Shown: positions 44,438 to 53,586, numbered from the stretch's first letter. The stretch: 64,000 bases of DNA from Anaerolineaceae bacterium (GCA_016841445.1 JAENZD010000001.1:744001-808000); one strand, 5' to 3'. A program made the numbers and translations. Notes: generated by a model from the letters alone, not told the origin.

Positions 44438-45013
44438 TTATTCCTTAAATTTTGGATTGTCAATGATTTCAATACCCTTTTCATTTTCAACAACAAGTTT
44501 GCGGAATCCCTTTTCTTCTATCGTACCGTAATTGTGCCCAGAGTTTCCAGGATAAATGAAGAATGTGACCAGATCCTCCTGTCTGGATGTGCAAACCGAG
44601 CGATGTGCCCAGCGAGGGGGCACATAAAGGACTTTACCGGGTGAGAGAGCTTCTATGAACGTTTCACCTTCCGGTGTTTCCATGACCATAAACCCTTCAC
44701 CATTCAGGCAGTAATACATTTCTGCTGTCTCGAGAATTGTGTGGAAATGGCCTTTTGTCATGAAGAATTCATTTCCGACTTTACCAGGGTGCACAATTGA
44801 TATCCCAGAAAGTAATTCACCCTCGATTTCCGGTCTTTTTATTTCATAAACTTCATAGAGGAGTGTATCCTCTTCTGAAAGCATTGTTTTATAGGCGTGT
44901 TGATCTAAAAATTGACCTCGCAAGTCCGATAGGTGACGTTCTATGTGATTATCTGCCCGAGAGGGTTTAAAGCCTGGGAAGGGGATGGTAAAAGAAAAGG
45001 GTTGATCTGACAT
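44438..45013 (-). CDS. Cupin-type glucose-6-phosphate isomerase
   Basis: This 191-residue cupin matches the archaeal-type PGI. Metal ligands fit: His89 and His91 in KGHFHT, Glu98, and His137 in PRWAHRS. The GEGFMVMETPEG and GHNYGTIEEKGF segments are typical. It would convert aldose 6-phosphate to ketose 6-phosphate. The genome already has a Pgi domain in the fusion at 5419–8193, so this copy may act on another sugar phosphate of the locus. A clear AGGAG site precedes ATG. Confidence 0.88.
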   Translation of the reverse strand: MSDQPFSFTIPFPGFKPSRADNHIERHLSDLRGQFLDQHAYKTMLSEEDTLLYEVYEIKRPEIEGELLSGISIVHPGKVGNEFFMTKGHFHTILETAEMYYCLNGEGFMVMETPEGETFIEALSPGKVLYVPPRWAHRSVCTSRQEDLVTFFIYPGNSGHNYGTIEEKGFRKLVVENEKGIEIIDNPKFKE

Positions 45014-45075
45014 TATGTCTCCTGTGAGTTAAATTCTGTTAATTATTTTTGACAAAGAAAAAGTTATCCTTTAAA

Positions 45076-46119
45076 TCAAGGTTGAATCACAATTTTTAAT
45101 GATTCTCGGTTCTCAGCAGCCTCGAATGCTTTAAGTGTGTCATCGATAGGGAACCGCTGGCTGATCAATTCGCTGAGGTCGATCAAGCCATGGTTGACAA
45201 GGCTTGAAGCCTGCCAGCAATCAGCTGTGCTGCAAGCCGTTGTGCCTGTGACGGTAAGTTCTTTATAATGAACCATGTTGGAATTGAAATTAATAAGCGG
45301 TTTGTCTTTTGGCAGTCCACCAAAAAAGTTGATCCTACCTCCAATTGCTGCTAGATCGAGGGTTGATTCCTGCGCGACATGAACCGGTGCGGCAACGATG
45401 ATCACATCTGCACCATGGTTCTTGGTTAGTTTGGCGATGTCTGCCTGCAAATCCTGCTCCATTGGGTTGATCACATGATCAGCGCCGGCATTTTTTACCT
45501 GATTAGCACGGAACGAAATCGGTTCGCTGACGATGACCATTCCAGCCCCTCGAATTTTTGCTAATTTGGTATGCATCACGCCAATTGGACCAGCACCGAT
45601 GATTAGGACTATCTCTCCGGGTTGAATGTGGAGCGCATTTTGACCGCGCAAAACACATGCGAAGGGCTCAAGCAAGGCTGCCACTGCTGCATCAACCTCT
45701 TCATTAATAGGAATGATGTTACCTTGCTGCACTGCCTGTTCGGGGACCAGCATATATTCAGCAAAGCCGCCATTGATAGTTACGCCGAGGGCGTTATAAT
45801 TTTTACACAAGTTGTTATTCCCGCTGATGCACTGTTCGCAGTGTCCGCATCCCATATTAGGTGCGACAAACACCTTTTGCCCAATGGAATATCCTTCGAC
45901 CTTGTTTCCCATTTCCGAAATCGTTCCGACGACTTCGTGTCCTGGTATCCGCCGTGTACCTTCGGTGTACATCCGATGCTTGCCATGGAAAATTCTGAGA
46001 TCAGTACCGCAGATGCTTGCACTTTGGACTTTAATCACCAAGTCACGGTCACCAGGTGTAGGCTTTGGGACTTCTTCAACACGGATATCATTTGAACCGT
46101 GATAAACTGCTGCTTTCAT
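45076..46119 (-). CDS. Zinc-dependent alcohol/polyol dehydrogenase (MDR), copy 2
   Basis: This 347-residue MDR enzyme has ASICGTDLRIFHG, IPGHEVVGTI, a four-cysteine structural zinc loop in CGHCEQCISGNNNLC, and LIIGAGPIGVMHTKLA. It is similar in style to sorbitol and threonine dehydrogenases. It is 18 nt after the Gfo/Idh gene, so consecutive oxidations of one substrate are plausible. AGAGG precedes ATG. Confidence 0.9.
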   Translation of the reverse strand: MKAAVYHGSNDIRVEEVPKPTPGDRDLVIKVQSASICGTDLRIFHGKHRMYTEGTRRIPGHEVVGTISEMGNKVEGYSIGQKVFVAPNMGCGHCEQCISGNNNLCKNYNALGVTINGGFAEYMLVPEQAVQQGNIIPINEEVDAAVAALLEPFACVLRGQNALHIQPGEIVLIIGAGPIGVMHTKLAKIRGAGMVIVSEPISFRANQVKNAGADHVINPMEQDLQADIAKLTKNHGADVIIVAAPVHVAQESTLDLAAIGGRINFFGGLPKDKPLINFNSNMVHYKELTVTGTTACSTADCWQASSLVNHGLIDLSELISQRFPIDDTLKAFEAAENRESLKIVIQP

Positions 46120-46137
46120 TTTTCCTCTTTTACTATT

Positions 46138-47175
46138 TTATTTTTCGAATATTTCTTTAAGATAGACAGGGCGTTCTTTCTGGAATGACTTCGTACCTGC
46201 AAGGACGCCAGCGACTGCCCAACGGCCATCTTCTCCGCCAACTCGTGGTTTTTCACCGTTTAAGATGCAATCAATGAAACTTTCAAGCTCATAAATGTAC
46301 CCCCAGGCAAAGCGCTGAGGCCATGTACGGTATATCGGGGAGATTAATCCCTGGTCGCGATTATTACACACCACGATAGGCTGTCCTTTCATCTCACCAA
46401 TCTGAAGAATGCCTTTGTCACCTACGATTTCCATACGGGCATCATATCCGTATTCGCAGGGGCAAACGCCTGAGAACATGCCCAGCGTATCATTTTCAAA
46501 ACGGATATTAACCAGGGCTGTATCATAAAAATCAGGTGTATCCACGTTAAACTTTTCACCCTTCAAGTTAGATACTTCAGCGTAGACTCGCTTATAATCT
46601 GAGCCCATCAGCCAGCGGACAGCATCCCAATCATGGCTTGTAACTTCGGCTAAAAGCCCATTTGACATCTGTAAATCTCGCGCCCATGCGGGAGGTAATC
46701 CCGGTCCATGCGTGAGGGATTTGACCAGGATTGGCTGCCCGATTTCGCCAGCCTCAATCTTGTTGGCTGCTTCAACAAATTCTGGTTGAAAGCGGCGCAT
46801 AAACCCTAGCTGCAGGATTACATTGTTCTTTTGGCAAGCATCAATAATCTGATCGCATTCTTCGATATTAATGGCCATTGGTTTCTCAAGGAAGATATGT
46901 TTGCCGGCATTCGCAGCTTCAACGGATAGGTTTCTATGCGTGAACGTTGGTGTAGTGATTACAACAGCATCAAACTCGACATCATTTACGGCTTGCTCGA
47001 AGGAATCGTACTGGTTTTCAATCCCAAACTCTTTCCCAGTCTGGTTTCTGACTTCAACAGCAGGGTCAACCAGGGCAACGATCTCACCGCTGGGGACATG
47101 CCTTGTGATTGCACGACCATGGTTATTACCAACTCGACCTGCGCCGATCATGCAAATTTTAATTTTTTTATTCAC
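46138..47175 (-). CDS. Gfo/Idh/MocA-family oxidoreductase, copy 1
   Basis: This 345-residue NAD(P)-dependent dehydrogenase resembles inositol 2-dehydrogenase and related sugar dehydrogenases. Evidence: MIGAGRVGNNHGRAI, VITTPTFTHRN, the catalytic Lys in HIFLEKPMA, GFMRRFQPEF and SHDWDAVRWLMGS (dHxxD-like). GTG 47175 follows AAGGAGTGAC. It probably oxidises a ring hydroxyl to a ketone. It lies between the FGGY kinase and the Zn-ADH genes. Confidence 0.9.
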   Translation of the reverse strand: MNKKIKICMIGAGRVGNNHGRAITRHVPSGEIVALVDPAVEVRNQTGKEFGIENQYDSFEQAVNDVEFDAVVITTPTFTHRNLSVEAANAGKHIFLEKPMAINIEECDQIIDACQKNNVILQLGFMRRFQPEFVEAANKIEAGEIGQPILVKSLTHGPGLPPAWARDLQMSNGLLAEVTSHDWDAVRWLMGSDYKRVYAEVSNLKGEKFNVDTPDFYDTALVNIRFENDTLGMFSGVCPCEYGYDARMEIVGDKGILQIGEMKGQPIVVCNNRDQGLISPIYRTWPQRFAWGYIYELESFIDCILNGEKPRVGGEDGRWAVAGVLAGTKSFQKERPVYLKEIFEK

Positions 47176-47203
47176 GTCACTCCTTGTCTTGATTTCTATT
47201 TAT

Positions 47204-48736
47204 CTATTTATAAAAAGTATTCAACATATCTTGCAATTTAATATAATCTTGAACAATGGATTGATATTTAAGATGATTCTCCGGGTTGGGTTGGAAAACC
47301 TCACCTGATATTTGCGCACATTGATCTGCATGACTTGCAAGATCATCTATCACACCTGCTGCTTTACCGGCGATCATCGCTGCACCCCATGTACCGAACT
47401 CATTACCTTTTAGACTTGTATAAGCAACATTTAATACATCGGCTTTGATCTGGTTCCAAACTGAACTTTTAGCCCCACCTCCCATTGCCCTGGCCTGGAA
47501 GAACGCTTGATCCGGGAGCAGATCACGCATAATTCCCAGGTAATAACCATATTCGAATGCGACGCTCTCAAGCATTGCACGAATTAAATGGGGCTGTCCA
47601 TGTGACCAGGATAAGCCCACCCATGCGCCTCGCATGCTTGGATTTGAAGGGCAGATCCGACCGCCAAAGTGCGGAGAAAAGAAAAGACCATCAGAACCTG
47701 GTGGAACATCACCAGCCAGGGAGGTCATTTCGTCATACCGGATTGAAGAGTTGTCTTGGTCTGGAATGCCATTTTCGGGTTTGAAAATTGTGTCACGCAC
47801 CCAGCGCAGGGCAATTCCACCGCCGCCGATATATGCGAGGGGGTTCCACAAGCCTTCAATTACTGAGCGCATTGTTAATAATGCTTGGTTTTTTGTATCA
47901 GCAAGAAAGGAATCCGTACATCCGGCCAGGACCGAGGCAGTACCGGCAACGTCAAACAGCAGTCCGGGTTTAACGATCCCTGCTCCCAGGGCGTTGGCTG
48001 CTGTGTCACCAGCCCCTGCTGCGATGATTGTGCCAGGTGCAAGGCCAAAATCCTTTGCCCCCTGTGGGGTCACTTCGCCGATTATATCCCAGGGTTTAAC
48101 AATCCTGGGGAGTTTTTCCATATCTAATCCAAATTGTTGGCATAGTTCTTCAGACCAGGATCCCTTGCGCGCATCAGAAAAACCAGAAAAATGAATAAAG
48201 GTGTAATCGATGAATGCCTGATCTGCGTCCAATTCTGCGAGACGACCTGCGACATAAGCGGCTGGCATTATAAATTTATTTATCTTCGAATAGGTTTCGG
48301 GCTCTTCATTCTTCCACCAAAGCATTTTTGGGCCGTGATCGCAGGTTGGTGGGCAGCCCGTCAAATCTGTGACCTTTTCACCAGCCTCTTTGGACAACCA
48401 TTTAATGAAGGGTTGGCAGCGCATATCTAACCACGAGTCAAAACGGGAGGCAGGTTCATAATTTTCGTCAATTGATCCGACACCAGCCATCTGGGAATCA
48501 AATGCGATTCCAGCAACCGCCTGGGGTTCAATACCGCTTTGCTGGATGCAAGCGCTAACCGTTTTCGCAGCAGAATTGTAAAAATCATCATTTTCTTGTT
48601 CTACAATACCTGGTTTGGGATAGTACAAAGGGACTTCTACAGATTTTTCGGCGACTAATTTTCCATCAAATGTATAAATGGCGGTTTTTGTTCCGCTTGT
48701 CCCTAAATCAACGCCGATGAGAAATTTTTTCTTCAC
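47204..48736 (-). CDS. FGGY-family carbohydrate kinase (xylulokinase-like), copy 1
   Basis: This 510-residue kinase has IGVDLGTSGTKTAIYTFDG, AGIAFDSQMAGVGSID, AAGAGDTAANALGAG, DVAGTASVLAG and MGGGAKSSVWNQIKADVLN. It shares the fold but not close sequence with the copy at 38504, so the two probably phosphorylate different intermediates. Start is GTG 48736 with GGAG upstream. First structural gene after gntR. Confidence 0.88.
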   Translation of the reverse strand: MKKKFLIGVDLGTSGTKTAIYTFDGKLVAEKSVEVPLYYPKPGIVEQENDDFYNSAAKTVSACIQQSGIEPQAVAGIAFDSQMAGVGSIDENYEPASRFDSWLDMRCQPFIKWLSKEAGEKVTDLTGCPPTCDHGPKMLWWKNEEPETYSKINKFIMPAAYVAGRLAELDADQAFIDYTFIHFSGFSDARKGSWSEELCQQFGLDMEKLPRIVKPWDIIGEVTPQGAKDFGLAPGTIIAAGAGDTAANALGAGIVKPGLLFDVAGTASVLAGCTDSFLADTKNQALLTMRSVIEGLWNPLAYIGGGGIALRWVRDTIFKPENGIPDQDNSSIRYDEMTSLAGDVPPGSDGLFFSPHFGGRICPSNPSMRGAWVGLSWSHGQPHLIRAMLESVAFEYGYYLGIMRDLLPDQAFFQARAMGGGAKSSVWNQIKADVLNVAYTSLKGNEFGTWGAAMIAGKAAGVIDDLASHADQCAQISGEVFQPNPENHLKYQSIVQDYIKLQDMLNTFYK

Positions 48737-48808
48737 TTGAAATGCTCCGTTTTTTCAGCTGGTTGGCTGCCAAGCTTCTTGGAAGGATTACAGTTGAAAA
48801 CCATTGAT

Positions 48809-49558
48809 TTATTTGTTCAACCGGATTAAATCAACCTGAAATCGAGATCGGTCTCCACGGTGAAGCGCATGGTAATATTCAATAACCTGTCCTGTTTCAG
48901 AGTAACTGACGCTGTCGAGCATGATCAGAGGGTCACCTTCGTCGATCTCTAGTAATTTTGCTTCTTCTTCTGTAGCAAGTACAGCCTCAATGAAGCGTGT
49001 CCCTCTTGCTATTTGTAAGTTATATTCTGTTTCAAGGTAATCATAGAGTGATCGATCTGATAGATCGACATTTATCAATTCAGGAGCAAGATGAAGGGGA
49101 ATATAAGTTGTCACCAACTGGATGGGTTCATCATGGATGAAGCGCAGCCGTTCAATATCAATAATTTCAGTACCAACAGATACATCGAGGTACTTTGCGA
49201 TTTGAGGTGTAGCTGAAAGTATCTCCTGATAAAGGACTTTTGTGACAGGTTTTAATCCCTTTTCCACCATATCTGAATAGAAGCCAGTTAACTTTTGGAT
49301 CAGACCTTCGTTTATTTTTGGCTTTGCGACAAATGTTCCTTTGCCTTTACGCCTGACAATAAAATTATCTGTTTCAAGTTCTCGAAGCGCTTGCCTTACA
49401 ACGGTTCTACTAACGTTATATGAGTCACAAAGTTCAAGCTCTGAAGGAATTTGATCTCCAGGAGCCCATACGCCTTCCTTAATATGCTGTTTTAAGATTT
49501 CAATTAACTGATAGTAATAGGGGATATGACTTTGAAAATCGATTGTGACACCATTCAT
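48809..49558 (-). CDS. GntR-family regulator with UTRA domain (HutC subfamily)
   Basis: This 249-residue transcription factor has an N-terminal winged helix (PYYYQLIEILKQHI, PSELELCDSYNVSRTVVRQALREL, KGKGTFVA; about 14–75) and a C-terminal UTRA effector domain (about 95–240) that normally binds a sugar phosphate or small metabolite. GGGAG precedes ATG. Its own promoter and that of the divergent operon each carry an inverted-repeat element at the predicted start site. It probably represses both arms of the locus until a pathway intermediate appears. Confidence 0.92.
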   Translation of the reverse strand: MNGVTIDFQSHIPYYYQLIEILKQHIKEGVWAPGDQIPSELELCDSYNVSRTVVRQALRELETDNFIVRRKGKGTFVAKPKINEGLIQKLTGFYSDMVEKGLKPVTKVLYQEILSATPQIAKYLDVSVGTEIIDIERLRFIHDEPIQLVTTYIPLHLAPELINVDLSDRSLYDYLETEYNLQIARGTRFIEAVLATEEEAKLLEIDEGDPLIMLDSVSYSETGQVIEYYHALHRGDRSRFQVDLIRLNK

Positions 49559-49582
49559 GACATTACTCCCTGTGTATGTATC

Positions 49583-49602
49583 TTGTAATCCTGTTATTAC
49601 AA
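49583..49602. promoter_or_regulatory. Operator-like inverted repeat 1 (gntR side)
   Basis: TTGTAAT (49583–49589) and ATTACAA (49596–49602) form a perfect dyad at the predicted gntR start. It contains ATCCTGTTATTACA (49588–49601), 13/14 identical to the reverse complement of site 2. Confidence 0.65.
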
Positions 49603-49605
49603 TAA

Positions 49606-49633
49606 ATTATAAACGGGTTTGAGAATCTGTCAA
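49606..49633 (-). promoter_or_regulatory. Promoter of gntR
   Basis: On the minus strand TTGACA (49633–49628) and TATAAT (49611–49606), both consensus, are 16 nt apart. The predicted start falls in operator 1. Confidence 0.8.
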
Positions 49634-49786
49634 TAGGGGATTAGCTCGTTATTCGATTTCAGATTAAAATTTAATTTATTTGACAGATACTGGATTCCAT
49701 ATATAATTTTATATGTTGGTATATTCCTATATATGAACGTGCCATATGGACTATTCTTAATTCTGGTTCGATTTTACTCTTTAATG

Positions 49787-49814
49787 TTGAAAGCGTGAAA
49801 ATTTCTGTTATAAT
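49787..49814 (+). promoter_or_regulatory. Promoter of the plus-strand sugar operon
   Basis: TTGAAA (49787–49792), a 16-nt spacer, and an extended -10 TGTTATAAT (49806–49814). The predicted start is next to operator 2. Confidence 0.8.
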
Positions 49815-49821
49815 GGATTTG

Positions 49822-49838
49822 TCCTGTAATCACAGGAT
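49822..49838. promoter_or_regulatory. Operator-like inverted repeat 2 (plus operon side)
   Basis: TCCTGT (49822–49827) and ACAGGA (49832–49837) flank AATC. TGTAATCACAGGAT (49825–49838) is the inverted counterpart of site 1. It sits at about +1, a repressor position. Confidence 0.65.
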
Positions 49839-49875
49839 AACAATGCCTAGATACTAAATTAAATAGGAGGTCAAA

Positions 49876-50736
49876 ATGAAAGTCGGAATTGATAGTTATT
49901 GTTACCATCGATTTTTCGGTGAGGTCTATCCAGATCAAGATCCACCGGAAAAAGAAATGACCATGGAAGATTTCTTAGATAGAGCAAAAGAATTGGATGT
50001 TGATGGCGTTTCATTGGAATCTTGTTTTTTCCCAAGCTATGACAAAGGATGGCTGGCCAGCTTGAGAGACCAGTTGGATGATTATGGTTTTGAGCGGGTG
50101 TACGCCTGGGGACATCCGGATGGTTTGGAGCGCGGTAAGAATTTTGAGGAATACGATGTGATGATCGCCAGCTTTATTCGCGCGAAAGCAATTGGGGCAG
50201 ATGTTATGCGTGTGGTGGGCAGCAGTTTGATGTTCCGCCATGAGCCACATGGACCCCAAATTGAAGCACTGACCAAGATGTTTAAGAAAGCGGTTAAAGT
50301 CGCAGAAGATTATAAAATAAAAATGGCGGTTGAAAACCATATCGACTTTACAGCAGATGAAATTCTTCAATTGATTGAAAATGTGGATTCGGAATACTTT
50401 GGGATCAATTTTGACACCGGCAATTTCTTGCGCCTTTTGGATGATCCTATCGCGGGTATGGAAAAGCTTGCGCCCTATACTTACGCTACTCATGTTAAAG
50501 ATTTGATGCCCGACAAGACCGCAAAACCGACAGATTGGCATTTCTTCGCTGGTGTTCCTGTAGGGCAGGGGTTGATCAATAATGAGAGGTTAGCCCAATT
50601 ATTAAAAGCAGCAGATTATAAAGGTTTCCTCGCCGTTGAAATTGATCACCCACATGCCGATTGGAAAGGCCGGGAGGATGAAGCCGTTGCTTTAAGCATC
50701 AAAGAACTTAAACGAATCGCTGCTTCACTTGACTGA
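49876..50736 (+). CDS. Sugar phosphate isomerase/epimerase-like TIM barrel, B1
   Basis: This 286-residue AP2Ec-fold enzyme has metal-ligand segments MAVENHIDF, INFDTGNFL, THVKDL and VEIDHPHADW, the DTGN form shared with the genes at 60821 and 61729. Family members epimerise ketoses or catalyse beta-elimination of 3-keto sugars. It is the first gene of the plus operon, behind AGGAGG, and is followed 39 nt later by a Gfo/Idh gene, a recurring pairing in glycoside and cyclitol catabolism. Confidence 0.87.
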   Translation: MKVGIDSYCYHRFFGEVYPDQDPPEKEMTMEDFLDRAKELDVDGVSLESCFFPSYDKGWLASLRDQLDDYGFERVYAWGHPDGLERGKNFEEYDVMIASFIRAKAIGADVMRVVGSSLMFRHEPHGPQIEALTKMFKKAVKVAEDYKIKMAVENHIDFTADEILQLIENVDSEYFGINFDTGNFLRLLDDPIAGMEKLAPYTYATHVKDLMPDKTAKPTDWHFFAGVPVGQGLINNERLAQLLKAADYKGFLAVEIDHPHADWKGREDEAVALSIKELKRIAASLD

Positions 50737-50775
50737 ACCAGAGCATCAGATTTATTTTTCGGGAAGGAGTAAATA

Positions 50776-51939
50776 ATGAAAAAAGTCAATGTCGCGATCA
50801 TTGGTACAAAATTTATGGGCAAAGCTCACAGCAACGCCTGGAGCAGGGTCAATAAATTCTTTGATGTTGGTTTGGAACCAGTCCTGAAAGTGGCGTGTGG
50901 GAGAGATCCTGAAGGAACAAAGGATTTCGCCAACACATGGGGTTGGGAAGAAACCTCTACAGATTGGGAAAAAGTAGTTACCAGGGATGATGTTGATATC
51001 ATCGATATTTGTACACCCACATACTTGCACAAAGACATATTTATCGCTGCGGCTGAGCACGGGAAACAAATTTTTTGTGAAAAACCAGCTGCGCTTAATT
51101 ATGCTGAGGCAAAAGAAATGTATGAGGCGGCGGATAAAGCAGGAGTACTTCACTACCTCAACCACAATTATCGTCGAACCCCAGCTATCTCATATGCAAA
51201 ACAATTAATTGAAGAAGGCAAGATTGGCCAAATTTTCCATTGGCGAGGAACCTATTTGCAGGATTGGATTACTGATCCCAATTTCCCCCTGACATGGCAT
51301 TTGCAGCGTAAATTTGCAGGCGCTGGGCCGCATTACGATCTTAATTCTCATAGTGTTGATATCGCCCGTTACCTCGTCGGTGAAGTATATAAAGTGTCAG
51401 CAATGCTCAAGACTATATTCAAACAGAGGCCGTTACCTGGTGCCGATGCAGGTACTTTCAAAGCGGGAACCAGTGCGGCAGACAAAGGTGAAGTTACGGT
51501 AGATGATGCGGCTTTCATGGTTGTAGAATTCGAAAATGGCGCTCTGGGTTCCTTTGAAGCCAGCCGTTTTGCTAACGGAAGAAAAAACTTCAATTATTTC
51601 GAGATTTACGGCAGTAAAGGCAGCTTGGCATTTGACCTGGAGCGCATGAACGAGCTTCAGTACTTGAATCTTGAAGATCCAACCGATGAGCAGGGTTTCC
51701 GCACGATCATGGTGACGAATGCAACCCATCCTTATATTTCAGCCTGGTGGCCGCCAGGACATATCATTGGGTATGAACATGAATTTGTCCATGCAGTTTA
51801 TGATTTCCTGAAAGCTATGGAGAATCAGACCAGTATTTCACCCAATATGTATGATGGTATGAAAATCATGCAGGTCCTGGAAGCCGGGATAAAATCTTCG
51901 GAGACGGGCAAACAGGTTAAGGTCTCAGATATTCAATAA
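50776..51939 (+). CDS. Gfo/Idh/MocA-family oxidoreductase, copy 2
   Basis: This 387-residue dehydrogenase has AIIGTKFMGKAHSNAW, IDICTPTYLHKD, IFCEKPAALN with the catalytic Lys, NHNYRRTPAISYA and a DLNSHSVDIARYLVG dHxxD-like site. Its length and insertions place it in a different subgroup from the copy at 46138. The GGAAGGAG site gives a firm start. A 13-bp hairpin follows before the next gene. Confidence 0.9.
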   Translation: MKKVNVAIIGTKFMGKAHSNAWSRVNKFFDVGLEPVLKVACGRDPEGTKDFANTWGWEETSTDWEKVVTRDDVDIIDICTPTYLHKDIFIAAAEHGKQIFCEKPAALNYAEAKEMYEAADKAGVLHYLNHNYRRTPAISYAKQLIEEGKIGQIFHWRGTYLQDWITDPNFPLTWHLQRKFAGAGPHYDLNSHSVDIARYLVGEVYKVSAMLKTIFKQRPLPGADAGTFKAGTSAADKGEVTVDDAAFMVVEFENGALGSFEASRFANGRKNFNYFEIYGSKGSLAFDLERMNELQYLNLEDPTDEQGFRTIMVTNATHPYISAWWPPGHIIGYEHEFVHAVYDFLKAMENQTSISPNMYDGMKIMQVLEAGIKSSETGKQVKVSDIQ

Positions 51940-51966
51940 AAAATCATCACCGTTGTGGTGAATTGA

Positions 51967-52000
51967 TCGATAAGTGGGAGAAATTTATCCCACTTATCGA
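51967..52000. repeat. 13-bp perfect hairpin between Gfo/Idh and FucI-like genes
   Basis: TCGATAAGTGGGA (51967–51979) pairs with TCCCACTTATCGA (51988–52000) over an 8-nt loop. No T-tract follows. It may set different mRNA stability, or bind a regulator. Confidence 0.7.
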
Positions 52001-52036
52001 AGATGATTAAATCCAATGAAAATCGAAAGGAATCAA

Positions 52037-53368
52037 ATGAAGGTTAACCTGACACCAATCTTCTTCAGGGAGGCTACAGATCCTGATTTTGTAAAACAGC
52101 TGAATATCCTCAAAGACTTGCTTGGCGATTACGCAGAATTTTTTGAACCGACGGAATTAGGCAAAAAACTGCCAGAGAATACGGACGCAGTTGTTTTCCC
52201 TCAGATGCTGGGAGACGCATACCGAAAAGTTGAAGATTTTCAGAAACTCCCCCAGCCGCTACTAGTGATCACATCTGAATTTGGGACAGTATCAATGTGG
52301 GATTGGGAAATAAATAATTACCTTGATTCATATGGGATTAAGATCATTGCTCCTCCAAATATTGAAAATACATATAAAGCACTTAATACAATTGCGCTTA
52401 AGAAGGAATTGAAGCAGTCGAAATTTCTTGTCATCCAGGATAACCCAGGGGAAGGTTACCAAGCTGATATTTTCAAGCGCTTTTATTGGTGGGAGCAAGA
52501 ATGTATCGATTCTCTAGAGAATAAGTTTGGCATTAAGATCGTCAAGAAAAGCTTTAAGGAATTTGGCGGGTATGCACAAAGGATTCCAGATGATCAGGCA
52601 GAAAAAGTTTGGGCAGAATGGAAAGACCGAATCCCCGTTGGCGAGGTAACACACAAGCAAATATTAAGTGCTGTAAAAGTTTACATGGCGCTTAAGGAGG
52701 AACTGGAAAAAGATCCATTGATCATTGCTTCGGGGATCAACTGCTTGAACGAATCGGACTATTCAGACTCTACGCCTTGCTTGGCATGGAATATGTTATA
52801 TGAAGAGCTCGGTCTTGTCTGGGGGTGTGAGGCAGACCTGGTTGTAATGATGACTGAGGCGTTGGTCGGGAAAGCTTTAGGCGTACCTTACATGATGACA
52901 AACCTATATCCATTCTTGATGGGTATGGCGGCTCTGAAGCATGAGAACATTCCATATTTTCCTGAAGTTGAATCTGAGCCTGAAAACCACATTCTAGCAG
53001 CGCATTGCGGTTACCTTGGTGTTGTTCCCCAATCATTTTCAACAGATTGGACCGTAAGGGACAAGGTGCTTGCTATTGTCAATGATAATGCCATTGCATT
53101 GGATGCACGAATGGCAGAGGGTGAAATCACATTGGTAAAATTAATGCCTCCATTTGATAAGCTCTCTGTGATTGAAGGACAATTAACAAAATATGCTCAA
53201 TTTAAAAATTCTGATTGTCTCAATGGTGCTGTGATGAGAGTACCCAATGGCAAGCGCATGTTGACTGAGCTTTCCTCACATCACTATATCCTGACAAATG
53301 GTCACAACCTTTCTGATCTTGAAATGGTTGCAAAGGTATTTGATTTGGAGTGCAAGGTAATAGATTAA
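52037..53368 (+). CDS. L-fucose/L-arabinose isomerase-like protein
   Basis: This 443-residue protein looks like the FucI/AraA-like isomerase fold: an N-terminal Rossmann-type part with VFPQMLGDAYRKVE, and a C-terminal part with GCEADLVVMMTEALVGKALGVPY and HILAAHCGYLG, where a Glu/Asp and His would hold the metal. It is shorter than FucI (about 590), so it belongs to the smaller poorly characterised group. Substrate unknown. ATG 52037 follows AAAGGA; an earlier ATG (52016) has no site. Confidence 0.7.
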   Translation: MKVNLTPIFFREATDPDFVKQLNILKDLLGDYAEFFEPTELGKKLPENTDAVVFPQMLGDAYRKVEDFQKLPQPLLVITSEFGTVSMWDWEINNYLDSYGIKIIAPPNIENTYKALNTIALKKELKQSKFLVIQDNPGEGYQADIFKRFYWWEQECIDSLENKFGIKIVKKSFKEFGGYAQRIPDDQAEKVWAEWKDRIPVGEVTHKQILSAVKVYMALKEELEKDPLIIASGINCLNESDYSDSTPCLAWNMLYEELGLVWGCEADLVVMMTEALVGKALGVPYMMTNLYPFLMGMAALKHENIPYFPEVESEPENHILAAHCGYLGVVPQSFSTDWTVRDKVLAIVNDNAIALDARMAEGEITLVKLMPPFDKLSVIEGQLTKYAQFKNSDCLNGAVMRVPNGKRMLTELSSHHYILTNGHNLSDLEMVAKVFDLECKVID

Positions 53369-53386
53369 CGCCGATGTACAAATAGA

Positions 53387-53417
53387 TTAACACAAAATTA
53401 ACCGGTTGTGTTATAAT
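53387..53417 (+). promoter_or_regulatory. Promoter and operator-like dyad for the ROK gene
   Basis: Extended -10 TGTTATAAT (53409–53417) with a weak TTAACA -35 at 19 nt. TAACACAA (53388–53395) and TTGTGTTA (53406–53413) form an 8-bp dyad overlapping the -10, suggesting autoregulation. Confidence 0.55.
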
Positions 53418-53586
53418 CTTGCAGACATAAAATTATAATAGGCGTACATATCATAAAATAATGATACTTATGACAATATGTGTGAAATCAAGGAATGCAA
53501 AAATTAGGTTTTTGGAATATTCACTTAGGTAAGTTGTTAAACGTGAAATCGTCGATAGAAATGTTGCCGTTGAGAATTTATAGATA

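Larger units (their letters stand above)
49559..49875. other. Divergent control region of the sugar locus
   Basis: 317 bp without genes. It contains two outward sigma-70 promoters (49606–49633 minus, 49787–49814 plus) and two related operator-like palindromes (49583–49602 and 49822–49838). Confidence 0.8.
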
